Shown: in pieces, positions 35,584 through 48,569 of the stretch | Layout of the letters: each line of letters begins with the position of its first letter | Position numbering within the stretch: position 1 is the first letter of the stretch | Assembly: GCF_003597395.2 (NCBI RefSeq) | Contig: NC_133770.1 | Location: forward strand, 86,488,152 to 86,552,151 | Direction: 5' to 3' | Source of the DNA: Chelonoidis abingdonii | Lineage: Eukaryota; Chordata; Testudines; Testudinidae | Length of the DNA: 64,000 nucleotides | Notes under the pieces: generated by a model | What the model was told of the DNA's origin: nothing | What the model saw: the letters and a program-made list of their open reading frames with translations, nothing else | The model's database searches: none | Translations under genes and position numbers: made by a program

Positions 35584-36801
35584 CCCTTAAACTAAGTTTG
35601 TGCAGAGACTGTCCCCCCAGTTTGTCAGTAAGTACTTGGCAAGGTTCACAACCCCGATACATGTCTTTGTGCTGCTCCAGTGGTGGAAAAGGCCTGTAAA
35701 ACTTGCCCTAACTAGGCAACTGTGAATTCCCCTGGTGAATCTATGGGTTGCTTGGTATCAGCACAACCAGTTCTGCCACTCCATCCTGGCCTTTCCCCCT
35801 CCCCGTCCACAAGGAAGAGGTTGTCAGTGGCATGGTCACTGCCTTCAACACCTGACCAGTATAACAGCCCCTTGGAAGCTGATACTGCAGGCAAAATTTA
35901 CAGCAGTCCTTGTGGCTTCAATATCTACTTCTGTCAGGGCCCAGATTGGCCCCTGGCAGCTCCAGGAATTGAGGGACAGTAAGAATGAAGTACAATGTTT
36001 GCAAACACATCTCATGATATTTTATTTATTGGTAGATATTGCTATTTGCATTTTCTCATACCATGAGACAGAGAGAACTGCACATACTATGATTGTTCTC
36101 AACATAGACTTAAAAAACCAGCAGCAGCTGTTTATTCAGAACATCAACAAAGCACGTCCCTACTGTTATAATTTTAAAATGGTGGTAGAGAGGTCTACAG
36201 CCTATGGAGATCAGCAGAGGGACACTCTCAATCACGTTCAATTACTGACTATTTAAAGAGAAAAAACCCCCAAATTCTTAACACACTATAAAATTGTACA
36301 AACATAATGTACCAACTTTGAAACAGTACTCACTGGGGTGGCCCACATGTATCTTTATTACCTATGAGTAGTAGAAGAACTAATCTGGAACTTGAGAAAA
36401 TATTTCTGATACTCCCCCGCATCATTATGCGTTTTCTTACTACTTTCTTCTCTGTTAATATTTTGGATGGGGAAGGAGATATACAAATGCATGTGTGGCA
36501 AGAGCAAAGCAAGTTGAGCAGGTTTAGTTTGTGTAACTAATTGCCAGCTTCTATGAACAGGCCTGGGCAATGCTGATGGACCATGAAAACAAGAAATGAA
36601 AATTATAAAAGCATGAGTGTTCCAGGTGTTCTTTGGCAAACATCATTATAGGCATGCACTCCATCTATAGAGATTAGAAAGACTTTGTGGCTTTCAGATC
36701 TTGTAAATACATGTAAAAACAAGCCGGTATCTGTGACAATAAACCTACATCAGGAAGCTTAGCTTAAGAACTCAAACACCTTTTTTTTTGCTCTTTATGA
36801 G

Positions 36802-36867
36802 TGAAATCCTGGCTTCATTAAAGTCAATGGCAAAACTCCTTTGGACGTCAATAGGGTCAGTATTTCA
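36802..36867. repeat. Palindromic AAGTCAATGG repeat, copy 1
   Basis: Inverted arms TGAAATCCTGG / TGAAATACTGA flank a centre with GTCAATGGCAAAACTCC. It belongs to an old, widespread amniote foldback repeat. A related copy is at 54,004-54,070. Confidence 0.6.
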
Positions 36868-37549
36868 TTCTACCCATCTTGCACCCTTTTTGTGCACGCG
36901 TGCGTGCGTGTGTGTTTACACAGACATCTTTATTATGAGTTCAAAGCAATTTCCAGCGGTAACTTGTGACTACAGCAGCTCCCTGACATTTTAAAAGTCA
37001 GGTGGACTTCGGGACTGTTGGGGCGAGAGAAAGGGAATTGCTGCACTACACTTGTGAATGCTACTTCACCTTGGATCTTTCTTTGCACCCTCCAATTTGA
37101 ATGTACCCCGTCTTCCTCAATATGCATAAACACATACACAGACTAACCTCGGGGTTATTGCAAATCTTGAAAAGTCACAAAATTGCTAACTGGCAACTGT
37201 TTTCTACTCTCCTTCAGGAAGTACAAATGTCTTTATCACCCAGAAAATATCCATTATTACTGCAGCTTCTGTCCATTGTAACAGAGAGTTAAAAGAGTTC
37301 AGTTTTATTTAGTTGGGTAGGGGAATCTCTTTGTGTCTCTTCTTAACTACTGTCATAATAACTGCATCCAATATAAGTGAACTGCAATATAAGTGAATTG
37401 ACAAAAAGAGTCTGAGGTTTCCTGCTCATAGTAGAAATATATGTTGTTACAGACTGTCTAGAGGGGGTTGTAGGAAACTCCCAGACAGTGGTGCAGTGTT
37501 CCCTGGGATACACATAAAGGAGTAATATCAGATTAAAAAGTAAATATTT

Positions 37550-38214
37550 GCCACCCTGTCACTGGGTGATCTCATCCACAAACTTCAACTATCTTCTCTA
37601 TGCTGATGACTCACAGATCTACCTCTCCACACTTGTCTGCTTCTATCCAAAAAGAGATCCCAGCCCTTCTTTCTGATGTCTCCTCATGGATGTCCAGATG
37701 TCAGCTTAAGTTCGACATGGCCAAAATACAGCTCTTAATCTTTCCCCACAAGGCCTCCTCACTTCATCCTTTCACAGTCACCATGGACACCACCATCAGC
37801 ATTCCTGTCACCGAAGCCCATACCCTGGGTGTTACGTTCAGCTCAGCCCTCTCTCTAGGTCCAGGCCGAGTCTAAATTTTATTACTTTTTTCTGCATATC
37901 TCTGAGATCTGGTCTTTCCTCTCTACCCACATAGCTAAATCCCTCATCTTCTTGTGTCTTGCTTTCTGCAACCACCTCCTTTCTGTCCTTGACACATCTC
38001 ATCTTGAGTCACTTATATCTGTTCAAAATGTTGCTGCAAAGATCATTTTCCTGGCTCATAGATTTGATCCCATCACTTTGAGTCCCTCCACTGGTGCCCC
38101 CTTCTCCATTGCATCACACACAAACTTCTCATCTTCATTTTTAAGGCCCCTCACAGTCTATCCCTGCTCTATCTACTGTCTTTTATATGATATTGATGTT
38201 GACCCCTGCATCTA
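37550..38214 (+). mobile_element. L2-like LINE, reverse-transcriptase C-terminal part
   Basis: Translation across frames shows NYLLYADDSQIYLST, containing the YADD catalytic box (about 37,590-37,630). After a frameshift come LSDVSSWMSRCQLKFDMAK and TLGVTFSSALSL, all typical of L2-clade RTs. A third frame carries VQNVAAKIIF. Several frameshifts and stops make it inactive. The 3' tail continues at 38,485 after an inserted repeat. Confidence 0.85.
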
Positions 38215-38484
38215 TTTGACCAATGATGGCAACCTTCAGGTCCCATTTGGCAGGGGCCCTGGAGGTTTTTCGCCTTCCTCTGCAGCGTGGGGCATGGGTC
38301 GCTTGCTGGTGGATTCTCTGCAGCTTGAGGTCTTCAAACCACAATTTTGAGGATTTCAATAACTCAGTCATGGGTTAGGGGTTGTTATAAAAGTGGATGG
38401 GTAGGGTTCTGTGGCCTGCCTTGTGCAGGAGGTCAGACTAGATGATCATATTGGTCCCTTCTGACCTATGAGTCTATGAGTCTA
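38215..38484 (+). repeat. Interspersed repeat inserted in the L2 element
   Basis: The body runs to GTGGCCTGCCTTGTGCAGG, then GAGGTCAGACTAGATGATC, and ends in TCTATGAG tandem units, the CR1-style 3' end. It separates the L2 RT part from its tail. TCTATTT lies near both borders as a possible target duplication. Confidence 0.6.
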
Positions 38485-38870
38485 TTTTCAAATAAGACTG
38501 TCAGGCATTCTCCCATGCTGCCCCTTACATTTTGGAAGAGTTTCCTGTAAACATCTGCCAAAACCACCTCATTATCCTCCTTAAAAATCTCCTCTTCTGT
38601 GACGTCTGCAAAAAAACTGGAACTTGGTTAGACAGCTCACGTGCTATGACCACTGCTAATTACGCTGATTCATTCTGTCTCATTGTTACCTTATGCATTC
38701 CCTGCCTATATGTTGTAACCACCTGCTGCCTTTTGTCTCGTACTTAGCTTGTAAGCTCCTGGGGGTAGGGGCAATCTTTTTTTGTGCATTGTACAGTGCT
38801 TGACACAATGGAGCCCTGGTCCATGACTTGGTGCTACCCCAGTATAAATAAATACATACAATAAATAATA
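38485..38870 (+). mobile_element. L2-like LINE 3' tail
   Basis: It contains the L2 3' signature CTTGTAAGCTCCTGGGGG, then GTACAGTGCTTGACACAATGG, and ends in AATAAATA-type repeats. It continues the element at 37,550-38,214. Confidence 0.75.
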
Positions 38871-39389
38871 GTAATAACCATTACCAAACAGCTATGACAA
38901 ATATCTCCTGTTCTCACCATAGGGAAAGCCAATGGCAACTGCACATTCCATTGAGTGGTAACTGTTGGGAAATGCTGACTTGTTAATGGTGACTATTGTA
39001 CTGCAGGAGTATTCAAGTGAGTGAGCGATTAAGAAATGCTTGAGTATCTAAGGACAACAGTATCCAAGAGGACATTCCTGTGCTATACAACAGACCCAGA
39101 CGAATCTTCAAAACTGCAGAGCAGTGGCAGTTTGTCAAGGAATCTGATGCTTCTCCAGCTTGGCATCTTCCTCTCTCTCATTCTGAAATGCTCATTTGGC
39201 ACTCATGAAAGTAAGGGACTAATATCACTGGCTTCAGCAGAGCATAGCATGACCAGATGCTATGCAAGCTTCCCCACTGCATTTCAAGCCTGACCTAAAT
39301 CCTTAGCCTTTCTTGAGCAGAAAGCCAAAATGGAGAGTAAGCAGCAGTTCTGTGACACTAACAACATTCACTAGGGATGAAGATCAATC

Positions 39390-39470
39390 AGAAAACTCAT
39401 TTTTACGAGTCCTAACCTGGATTTGAACCCAGGACTCCAGAGCTAAAAGCTTGTACAGAACTAAACAGGA
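39390..39470 (-). repeat. tRNA-like SINE or tRNA pseudogene
   Basis: The minus strand contains a perfect T-arm: stem CCTGG, loop GTTCAAAT, stem CCAGG, overlapping a Pol III B box. No convincing A box or cloverleaf was found upstream, so a functional tRNA is unlikely. Confidence 0.45.
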
Positions 39471-40896
39471 GTAGGAAGATGATGAGGCATGTTGAGAACT
39501 AAAGAAGATTATGAAAAATATCTATGGGGGGGAATAACAACAAGAGTGATAAAATCTGTTAGAAAATCATAGTGGGCTATGATCTTGGGGCTAAATATTA
39601 AAAGCATTATACACTCTTTTCTCAGTAGGATCTTTAGGAAATATATGTACATTCCCTAGTTTCCAAGGGCTTATAAAACTTGGAAATAGAACTCCTGAGC
39701 TTTTCATTAAGTACCAAACAGAGTCCTTTAAAGATTCTGATAAAAGGACAAAACTTATGTCTAAATATTTTCTTACAAATGTGATTAGATTTGTGCTCTT
39801 TATCAAAAAAACCCCAACAACAACAACTAAATATGGAGATGACTGAGGAGGGATATCAGTCTCTAAAACACCAATTTATGAGGAAAATTATATTTTATGT
39901 AATGGTCCAATTTCCAAAAAATTGTGAACACTGTCATAAAAACAAATGGAGTCTTGATAACTACTCTAGTTTATTGTCATGTGTTTATTCTTTGCCTGGT
40001 TGGCAAAGAATAAGCAGATAATCATTTGGTCTCGACTGACTTTGGAGAGGACTATTTTGGCTAATTTACCTTTTGTTTTGTTTTGAAACAAGCCAAGTTG
40101 TATTTAGATACCTTTACAGCAGCCAGTAAATCATGCATGTGTAATTACAGAGAAGCAGTCAAAAGGAAGTAATGGTGATGGGCACAACAAATAACACAAC
40201 AAGGCAATCTCAGCAGCATTTGCACTATGTAAAATTACAGTTCCGTGAAACACCAAACAAACATGGCAGTCCTTTTGTTCCCACAGCAGCACTGAATTAA
40301 GGCAAGAAATGTTCCACAACAAAAACAATTGTAATAGACACAGGGATTTGTACTGGGTTGAAATTATGACTCAAACATAAACAAGATATCAGGTTTCAGA
40401 ATCAGACAGTTTCACTGTACAACCCAAAGTGAAACATTCAGCCAAGAAGAGAGAGACCATATTTCTCATTGCTGACAACGTCAATGCTGCTTTGTTGGCC
40501 TGCTCTCATATTTACTCACAACCACACCGGCTCCCATTATTCAAATGCCAGAGCAGTGCCAACTCCTAGGGCTTCTGGAAAATGACTGCATTCCAAACAA
40601 GTGGGTAAGGAATGGCAACTTCTACTGGAACATAAGCCCGTAATATTGCAGCTACTACTTGTTACACTGTGAAAGTAGGATAAAGTCTCCTTCATTTGAT
40701 TCTTCCTTCGTGTCATAAATTAATGGCAGCCTTTATGCATTCATGGAAGCCTTTCATGTCAATACAGCTTGGTAAAAAAACAAACAAAGATGGAAAGCAA
40801 CAGCCCAGTTCTACACAGAAATAGATATACTTCCACAGATATAGCGCTTACGGACAAAACCATGGACAGGGTCCTGTCAGAATACTTGATGTAGTA

Positions 40897-41207
40897 CAGG
40901 GGTCGGCAACTTTTCAGAAGTGCTGTGCCGAGTCTTCATTTATTCACTCTAATTTAAGGTTCCGCGGGCCAGTCATACATTTTAACATTTTTAGAAGGTC
41001 TCTTTCTATAAGTCTTTGATATATAACTAAACTATTGTTGTATGTAAAGTAAATAAGGTTTTTAAAATGTTTAAGAAGCTTCATTTAAAATTAAATTAAA
41101 ATGCAGAGCCCCCTGGACTGGTGGCCAGGACCCGGGCGGTGTGAGTGCCACTGAAAATCAGTTCACGTGCTGCCTTCGGCACATGTGCCATAGGTTGCCT
41201 ACCCCTG
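40897..41207. mobile_element. hAT MITE, copy B
   Basis: It has CAGGGGTCGGCAAC at the left and the matching inverted end at the right (ACCCCTG). A perfect 8-bp duplication ATGTAGTA flanks it (40,889-40,896 and 41,208-41,215). It is closely similar to the copies at 6,982 and 47,324. Confidence 0.95.
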
Positions 41208-42357
41208 ATGTAGTATATCCAGCAGAATGAGTAGGGCAACAGGCCAGGTTGCAGCCATATTGTTTCACAGCTACCATAGAGATCATGAAGCTTCATGTTG
41301 ACTGTGCTTGTCCTCTCCCACATCACTGTCATCCACAATATCAGTACATTCCACAAATGATTCTTCTCAATATGTTGTGAAAAGAGGTAAAAAACAAATG
41401 AGCTCTCATGTCATCTTTCCTTTATCTAAGGTCACTGTGGCATTTCCCTTTTTATAAGTGGTGTGGTTGGATTCCACATGGCCAGGCCCACCTCATCTAC
41501 ACCTGCTGCTGTTTTAGTGACATTAAGCAAATAATGATTTCACGATTCCACAGCCATTCTCTCCCCTCCTGTCCCTCTCCTACACGGCTGATTCTATCAC
41601 AGTTCCAATCAGTGATTGAAAAGAACAGATTTGCCAGTGGCTTTTCTATGCCTTTATCAATTAGCTGAGTCCTAGCTCCAGGGAGTTCTCAGTGTGACAT
41701 ACACACCCCTAGAGCTGTCCTCAACACAATGCCATTTTACTGCTCTTTATAATCATTTTGCAAGGCATGAGTGAATGTAAACACTGCAGAGTTTCTTTGC
41801 TGCAACAAAAGGACACAAAGACAAGTAAAATGATTTCCAATCATTACTTGTAATGACAAGAAATAATATAAATCATCATCTTCTCTTCATACAGGCAGTA
41901 ATAAGTGAAGTGCAATCATCTTCATTCTATCTTGTCCTGACCTGCCACCTCTAACATGCACAATAGGTGCTTATTGTCATGGGTAGAAAGACAGGTCAAG
42001 CCCCTCAACCTGGCAGGACTGAATCAACCAGTAGAAAACAGATACAAGGAGGACAAGTCCAAAATGATACTAGCCAGTGACAAGGATGGCAATGTATTGT
42101 GTACCATTAATAAAAGAAGGCCTGCAAGAGTGAAGACTCACTTAGTTTAAGGACAAAGCCAAATACCTGATATTTCATATCAACAGCACAGACAGAAGGG
42201 CATCTCACTAGAGCTATGAAACATTTTTGGCAGCTGGAGCTAGGGAAAATGGAGTCTGCATAACTAGTGAGGACAGGAAAGAGAAATCCACCCAAATGCC
42301 ACTGTCTTATTGACCTCCCTCTATTGTATGCAGTGTTTGTTGTACCTGTGTCAGTAC

Positions 42358-42470
42358 TAGGATATGAGAGAGTCAAGGTGGATGAGGTATATCTTCATTG
42401 GACATCAACTGCTGTTGGTGAGAGAGAGATGCTTTCAAGCTTTACATAGAGCTCTTCTTCAGGTCTGGGA
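42358..42470 (-). repeat. Interspersed repeat (CTGAAGAAGAGCTC family), minus copy
   Basis: The plus strand reads TTGGTGAGAGAGAGATGC and then GAGCTCTTCTTCAGGTCTGG, the reverse complement of the repeat tail at 43,435-43,490. The family is widespread in turtles and crocodilians; I cannot classify it. Confidence 0.55.
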
Positions 42471-42476
42471 AACATA

Positions 42477-43003
42477 GGCTAGACCTACACTATAGACCCA
42501 CACTATAGACCCTATATTGGTATAACTGCATCGCTCAGGGGTGTGAAAAATCCACACCCCTGAGCGACGTAGTTACACTGACCTAAACTCCCTGGGTAAA
42601 CAGCGTTATGCCAATAGGAGAGCTTCTCCTGTCGACATAGCTACTGCCTCCTGGGGAGCTGCATTAACTACGCCAGTGGAAGAAGGTCTCCTGTCAGCAT
42701 AGTAGGGCTGGCTTACAATACGAGGGGATGGGGAGATCGATCTAAGTTACACACTTCAGCTACGTCAATAACGTAGCTGAAGTCGACGCACTTAGATCTA
42801 CTTACCGCAGTGTCTTCACTGCGGTGTGTTGACGAGAGACGCTCTCCCATCGATTCTCCTTGCACTTCTCGTTGAGGTGGAGTACTGGAGTCGACGCTAG
42901 AGCAATTGGCGGTCAATTTATTGCCTCTATACTGGACATGATAAATTGACCCCTGCTGGATCGATCACTGCCAGTCGATCTGGCTGGTAGTGTAGACAAG
43001 CCC
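42477..43003. mobile_element. PIF/Harbinger MITE with internal hairpins
   Basis: The ends are GGCTAGACCTACACTA and the reverse complement GGGCTTGTCTACACTA, with ATA on both sides (42,474-42,476 and 43,004-43,006). It has a perfect 15-bp hairpin (42,531-42,545 with 42,553-42,567) and a perfect 13-bp hairpin (42,753-42,765 with 42,771-42,783). It may be two related MITEs fused or nested. Confidence 0.8.
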
Positions 43004-43169
43004 ATAATGTCTTTACTAAAGTGCTATAGCAGTGCAAAATTATGAATTTAAGCTTTCAGGCTTGCCTTTTGAAAGTGCTATTCGGGTTTCCTTTGAAGAT
43101 GAGGACTAATAGGTCAGATATAGAGTGATCGCTTTGTGGGTGAACTTATAAGCCTGGGAGCTTAAATTC

Positions 43170-43500
43170 ATAACTTTGTTAGACTCTAAAAATCATGGAC
43201 TGAATAGAGACACCGGATTCATGGTTTACTACAACAATCTATATCCAGCTAACAACCTGCCCCACAGCTGCTCTCTCTCCTCCCTCTCTACCCCCACCAC
43301 TTCCTTTCCTACCTATGACTGGAGGGGTGCTAATGAGCCACTTCACCTTGAATGGTCTCTTGAAATATGTGTTAACTACTTATGCTAAACAATCTGTTTC
43401 ACCTTGTATTTAGCTGTGATGCTCCGAAAATTTCCCAAACCTGAAGAAGAGCTGGGAGTAAGCTTGAAAGCTTGCCTCTCTCACTTAATGGGGTTCATTA
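43170..43500 (+). repeat. Interspersed repeat (CTGAAGAAGAGCTC family), plus copy
   Basis: It runs from ATCATGGACTGAATAGAGAC through CACTTCACCTTGAATGGTC to CCTGAAGAAGAGCTGGG and GCTTGAAAGCTTGCCTC. It lies in inverted orientation to the 42,358-42,470 copy. Confidence 0.55.
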
Positions 43501-46500
43501 ATTTAACTAACTAAACAACTGGAACTTAACTACTACAGATAACTAGAATTATGTACAAGTAGAGAAAAAACAAAGTCCACCGAGAGTACTTGCGGGGGAA
43601 AATGCTAGGACGAGCTGAAGTACCAGCGGCCGTCATGGGCAGTAAGAAGGTATTGAGGGGGCGGCTGGGCAGCAGGACCCTTTATACAGGCACTGTGGGC
43701 ACACAACTTGTGGACACTGGAGTCGACCCGGCAGATACCACTGAGCTAAAAACACCCCTACATTGGAATGGACATGAGCAAGCACTCGAAGAAGAATTTT
43801 TCTTATTTTGTGTATGTGTGGACTTTTTTGTTTTTATTTTGTGGATGAATTTAATTTTTATGAAAGTGAGGGGCTGATGACACTGGTTTAAAACAATCAT
43901 AATGTATATAAATGCTGTGGCAAGCTTCACCCACACAGCTCTGGTAAGTGCACCTCACCCATAACATGCGACACTACCTTTCAATGCAATCTTGGGCTTC
44001 AAATGTACAGAAATGGACAATTATACTGAGCTATGCACAAAAACTGTCATGACACCAAAAGCACTGCTTTTAGTTGCTAATTAAATCAATGAAGCACTTT
44101 TTTCCTTTAATTTTCTATTTGTGAGAAAATAAAACAAAAGTTATAATTATAACAGGCATACCCCATAATAAATATGTACATACACTGAATAAAGCATTTT
44201 TATCATATAAAATAGTTCTTAAAAAAACAGCTTCAGAATAAATTGCTCATGTAAAGACATTTTTGCTGAGGTGTAGCTAATTATACCATGGTTTTTGTAT
44301 TCATTATTGCACAACTATTATGAACAGGGTGTTCCTATAAACGAGAAATGGCAGTTTAGTCACTCAGCCCAAATGTATTAATGATTTAAATACTATCATG
44401 CTTATGAAAATGAGACCAGAGGGACACTTGGAGTAAATATTCTTTCATCCTCCACTCTTAGGAAACCCTTAAATTGTACTCATTTATAGACATGGGGCAA
44501 ACATTATTGGACCCCGAATGAGTATTTGGAGATCTGCCAGAAGATCCTGCATTTTGCTCCTCTAACCAGGGTAGGATGACCATTTTTGTAACTTTGCCCT
44601 CCAGAACAAAGCCAATGTGCCACAATATAACATCATGTCAAGATTATTGACTGAATGAAATGATATCACTATTGTCAATATCAGTCAAAGGCTGATGAAA
44701 CAATGAAGAGAGACAATACTTGCAACAAGATCCAAGAAGGTTCATCCATCACTATTAAGGTGCACCTTATGGCAAACTGAGCCGTTAGAGATTATCTGTA
44801 AATGCCCAGGTCAGGTGATAGGGAAAAGAGAAAATGGAGATGCCCAATCCATTAAGGAAAGTAGTCAGGCAAGCAGCATTCACACTTCTAAAAAGAATCT
44901 TAGTAGAGTCTCAAGGCTTTGTTGTCTGATACTTAATTAGCCATTTAAAAGAGTTTTGTGATTTTACCAAGTCTGTGATCCTTCTCCTTGGAGCTAAGGT
45001 ACCTGGAAGTATCTTCCTGACAGGTTAGAAATAATTTTGTACATTAAAGAACAGTTTTATAGCACTATTTCATTGTTAAAATCAATCAAATTTGGCTCTG
45101 AGTTTCATTTTTGAAGACATTAATCTTATTTTACATACTATTTGGATTACCTTCTGGCATACTATCAGACATGCAAAAACAAAATCTAAAAACAGTAGAT
45201 TTGACTTAAAAAGAATACCTGTATGATCAAAGCCTCTAGCTCACCTGATTTTATTGAAGAGCTAATGAGCAGAAAAAGTCATATCTTCTAAGAGACGTAA
45301 TTAAGACCAATTGCTTTCAAAAATCTGAAGAAAGATTGGGATTAGGCTCCTAAAACAGCACCCACGGGAACTGGGTGGATCAAGGGATTAATAATGAGAT
45401 ATTGAGCCTTTCATTTCTAAATTGCTGATTCCAATCCAATATGATAGTTATCCAAAGTACCACCATCTGATGGCTATTTGATGAAATTAGGTGAAGGTTT
45501 CATTCCAGTTCTTGTCAACATGCGTAGACAGCATGAAACCGCTAACAAAAGGGGCACTCTTAAAGAGAGGCAAAGGAATAAATAGAGATGAAACCTGAAC
45601 TAACATGTCACCACTAAAGATAGTCCTCTAAGTCAATGTATTTGGGAACACTGGCAGGACAACGTGGGGAAGCTCGCACCACCACTACTCCTGTTGTATC
45701 TGTTTTGTCTAACCCATTGAAAGAAAGGGTTTAGTTAGGTTGCAAGGCCAGATCCTTTCAGCAGAACTGAAAAAAAAAATCATTTTAGAAAGAAAAAAGT
45801 TACATCCAAGTTCCAGACTAGAGATACTGGATCTTAATTTCTTCTACGTTTATACATATGGCAGGGGAAAAAGGCTAATAAATGACTAAATAACTGTTTC
45901 ATTCTGCATTTTTGTAGGGACAGTCATTGTCACACTTTAGGGGCCTCAGAACTTGGAGCTCTTCTTTGGTCTTTGGTAGAGCTGGATGAATAATTTACAA
46001 CTAATTATTTATTCAGTGAATTTAGCTCATTGTTCCACTATCTGTGAATACATTCTTTTTATTCATAATTTATCACTATTCATAACTGTTCAACAAATGC
46101 TTTGTACAAGCACATTTTAGACTATGGATTGTTCCTGATTTTCTGTGTTGCCTGGCCACCTAAGCAACATGGTAACTGTTTCCTGTTCTCTGATAGGATG
46201 ACCTAAAAAGCATTATAAAACTTCTACTGAAAGAATGTCAATAAAGTGACTAGTGTTACTTTTTCATTAAAATAACCTTTCCTCTTTCTGTACAAGTGAG
46301 AAAATTTTATTATCACATCTTACAATAGGAGGTTGGATGAGATATGCTAGTTCTGTGTCTAACTGTAACTTTTTGTGAGTAGCAAGGACTGATTGCTTTC
46401 CTTATGTTGTTTTTCTCTTCCTACATTGATGAAGAACATCTGTTTCTGAGGACTGTCTATCACTATCAAGAAAGATGGAAATCTCATACAATGGCTATGA

Positions 46501-46779
46501 TATTCCTCAAAAAGTATATAAATTAGATGGTGATGGCTGTGTTAAACAATATATTTCCGACTTGCTAGAACTGCACCAACCATTATTCAAAACTACAGCT
46601 ATGGACTTTTTAAAAGTCTTTGAAATCTGGCAATTTCTGCTTAAAATGTCTGTCTACACTCATGCAGATTCTCCGAGGCTAACAAGAGAGCCTGAAAACA
46701 TTCTGAGATCCTCTGCTACAATGCACTGACACAAACTTTCTTTGTGGGAGCAGTATTCCCATAACTGCATAATGCAGGG

Positions 46780-46888
46780 TTTCTTGCACCTCCCACTGAA
46801 GCATCTAGTGCTTGACACTGTTGGTGAGAGAACACTGGATTAGATGGACAACTGGTCTGAGCCAGTATGTCAATTCGTAATTTCTTAG
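46780..46888 (+). mobile_element. CR1 3' tail
   Basis: It has the CR1 3' layout: TTCTTGCACCTCCC, GAAGCATCTAGTGC, CTGGATTAGATGGAC, and TCTGAGCCAGTATG. No coding part is recognisable in front. Confidence 0.7.
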
Positions 46889-46999
46889 TGCTTCTGAGTA
46901 TTTTGGGGGAAATTCAGATGTTTAAGTTTGAGCTATATACCACAGACCTCTGAATAACCATGAACAATATTGCAGATTTTCCAAGGTCAGGAGGGACAA

Positions 47000-47095
47000 A
47001 ATATTATTTACATTATGGTGGCACCCACAATGTGCTTAGGGACTGAACATACATATAAAAAGACAGGGTCCCTGCCCTAAATAGTATACAATCAT
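47000..47095 (-). repeat. L2/MIR-type 3' tail remnant
   Basis: The plus strand ends AAGACAGGGTCCCTGCCC...TATACAATC, the reverse complement of the conserved tail of L2-type elements. Short and diverged. Confidence 0.4.
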
Positions 47096-47323
47096 GGATC
47101 ATATCTTCTTATATGTAGGTACAGCCTCTAACACACAAATAAATAGTTACCACTGTACTGAAAAAATGGGTTCTGGGCTATGCCCTTCCTGGTGTTGGAA
47201 AATATTTTTAAAACATAAACCCCAGATCTCATTCATGTCCCACCGGCAGACACTTTTCATGATGGATTATAGAGCGGGGAAACAATGTCCTAAAAATAAA
47301 CAATTTTGAGGTATACTCTAGAT

Positions 47324-47651
47324 CATGGGTCAGCAACCTTTCAGAAGTGCTGTGCCGAGTCTTTATTTATTCACTCTCATTTAAGGTTTTGCATGCCAGT
47401 CATACATTTTAATGTTTTTAGAAGGTCTCTTTCTATAAGTCTATAACATATAACTAAACTATTGTATGCATGTATGTATTGTTGTATGTAAAATAAAAAA
47501 AGTTTAAAAAATGTTTAAGAAGCTTCATTTAAAATTAAATTAAAATGCAGAGCCCCCTGGACCGGCGGCCAGGGCCCAGGCAGTGTGAGTGCCACTGAAA
47601 ATCAGCTTGTGTACCGCTTTCGGCACGTGTGCCATAGGTTGCCTACCCCTG
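47324..47651. mobile_element. hAT MITE, copy C
   Basis: It is the third member of the family at 6,982 and 40,897. It starts CATGGGTCAGCAACC and ends with the inverted ACCCCTG. Flanking 8-mers CTCTAGAT (47,316-47,323) and CTCTAGAC (47,652-47,659) match at 7 of 8 positions. It has an extra ATGTATGTATTG tract internally. Confidence 0.93.
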
Positions 47652-48485
47652 CTCTAGACAGAAAACTATTACATTTGAAGTGGGATTGTAGCCTCTTTAG
47701 CCCACTATCTATGCATTTACTTCTGCCCAAGTTTTTTTCCAAAGACTGTATCACATACATATTTGACCATCCTCTGCTAATGAAGATCCTCTGCTAATGA
47801 AATAACTGTTCCAGCATAATCTAATGCTTACTCATCTACCCATGTACGTTACCTACATGTAACCTCCAGTTCTAACTATTGTCCCTTTCCAAACACTTCT
47901 GCCATGACATAGATGTCTCATTATTCATCCCTTCCAGCTTTTTCTCTCTATAACTACAGATATGACCTTTTTATACAAGGGACAATTGCTCCAAAAAATG
48001 ATTTTTCCACTTTCTTTCCCATTTACTGTAGGAGCTCTTCAGGTACCTACTGATGGTACCTCCCTAATCGCTACTTTTTATTCCACTCTTTTGGCACAAG
48101 TTGTGCTTGTGTCTGCTTCTTATTGTTCCTTAATTCAACAATCCTGCACTCCATGAAGTTTCGTCCTCAAAATGCATTCCTGAATAGTGGAGTGTAGGAT
48201 AACTAAGGAAAGATCCACAACCTGTAGCTGTGGACTGTTATGACAGCCAGCAATGGGATAGTGGGATTGGGGGAGCTAAGGCTGGGAATTTAAGATCAGC
48301 TGAGTGGAATGGTACGAACCCTCAGAATAACTCTACAGTGTAATTTCGGTAAAGAAGGAATCTACCACAAAAATACAAAAGTCTTTCAGAGAACATCCCC
48401 ATGTATGTATAGTATAGATACCATGTACATGCAAATATAACAACAACTATCTGGATTTAGATCCTGAGAACACAGTTAACATTTT

Positions 48486-48569
48486 GTAAAAGCAGCAAAG
48501 AGTCCTGTGGCACCTTATAGACTCTTTGCTGCTTTTATAGATTCAGACTAACATGGCTACCCCTCTGAT
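48486..48569 (+). mobile_element. 84-bp retroposed fragment with internal inversion
   Basis: A perfect 11-bp direct repeat GTTAACATTTT (48,475-48,485 and 48,570-48,580) flanks the insert. Its first part (48,488-48,520) is inverted relative to the second. The two share a perfect 16-bp inverted repeat (48,488-48,503 with 48,521-48,536). Confidence 0.75.

Noticed and set aside
35735..36256. A 173-codon + strand ORF, the longest in the window.
   Set aside because: There is no recognisable domain, no splice-site support, and it overlaps another open frame; it looks like chance openness in intronic DNA.
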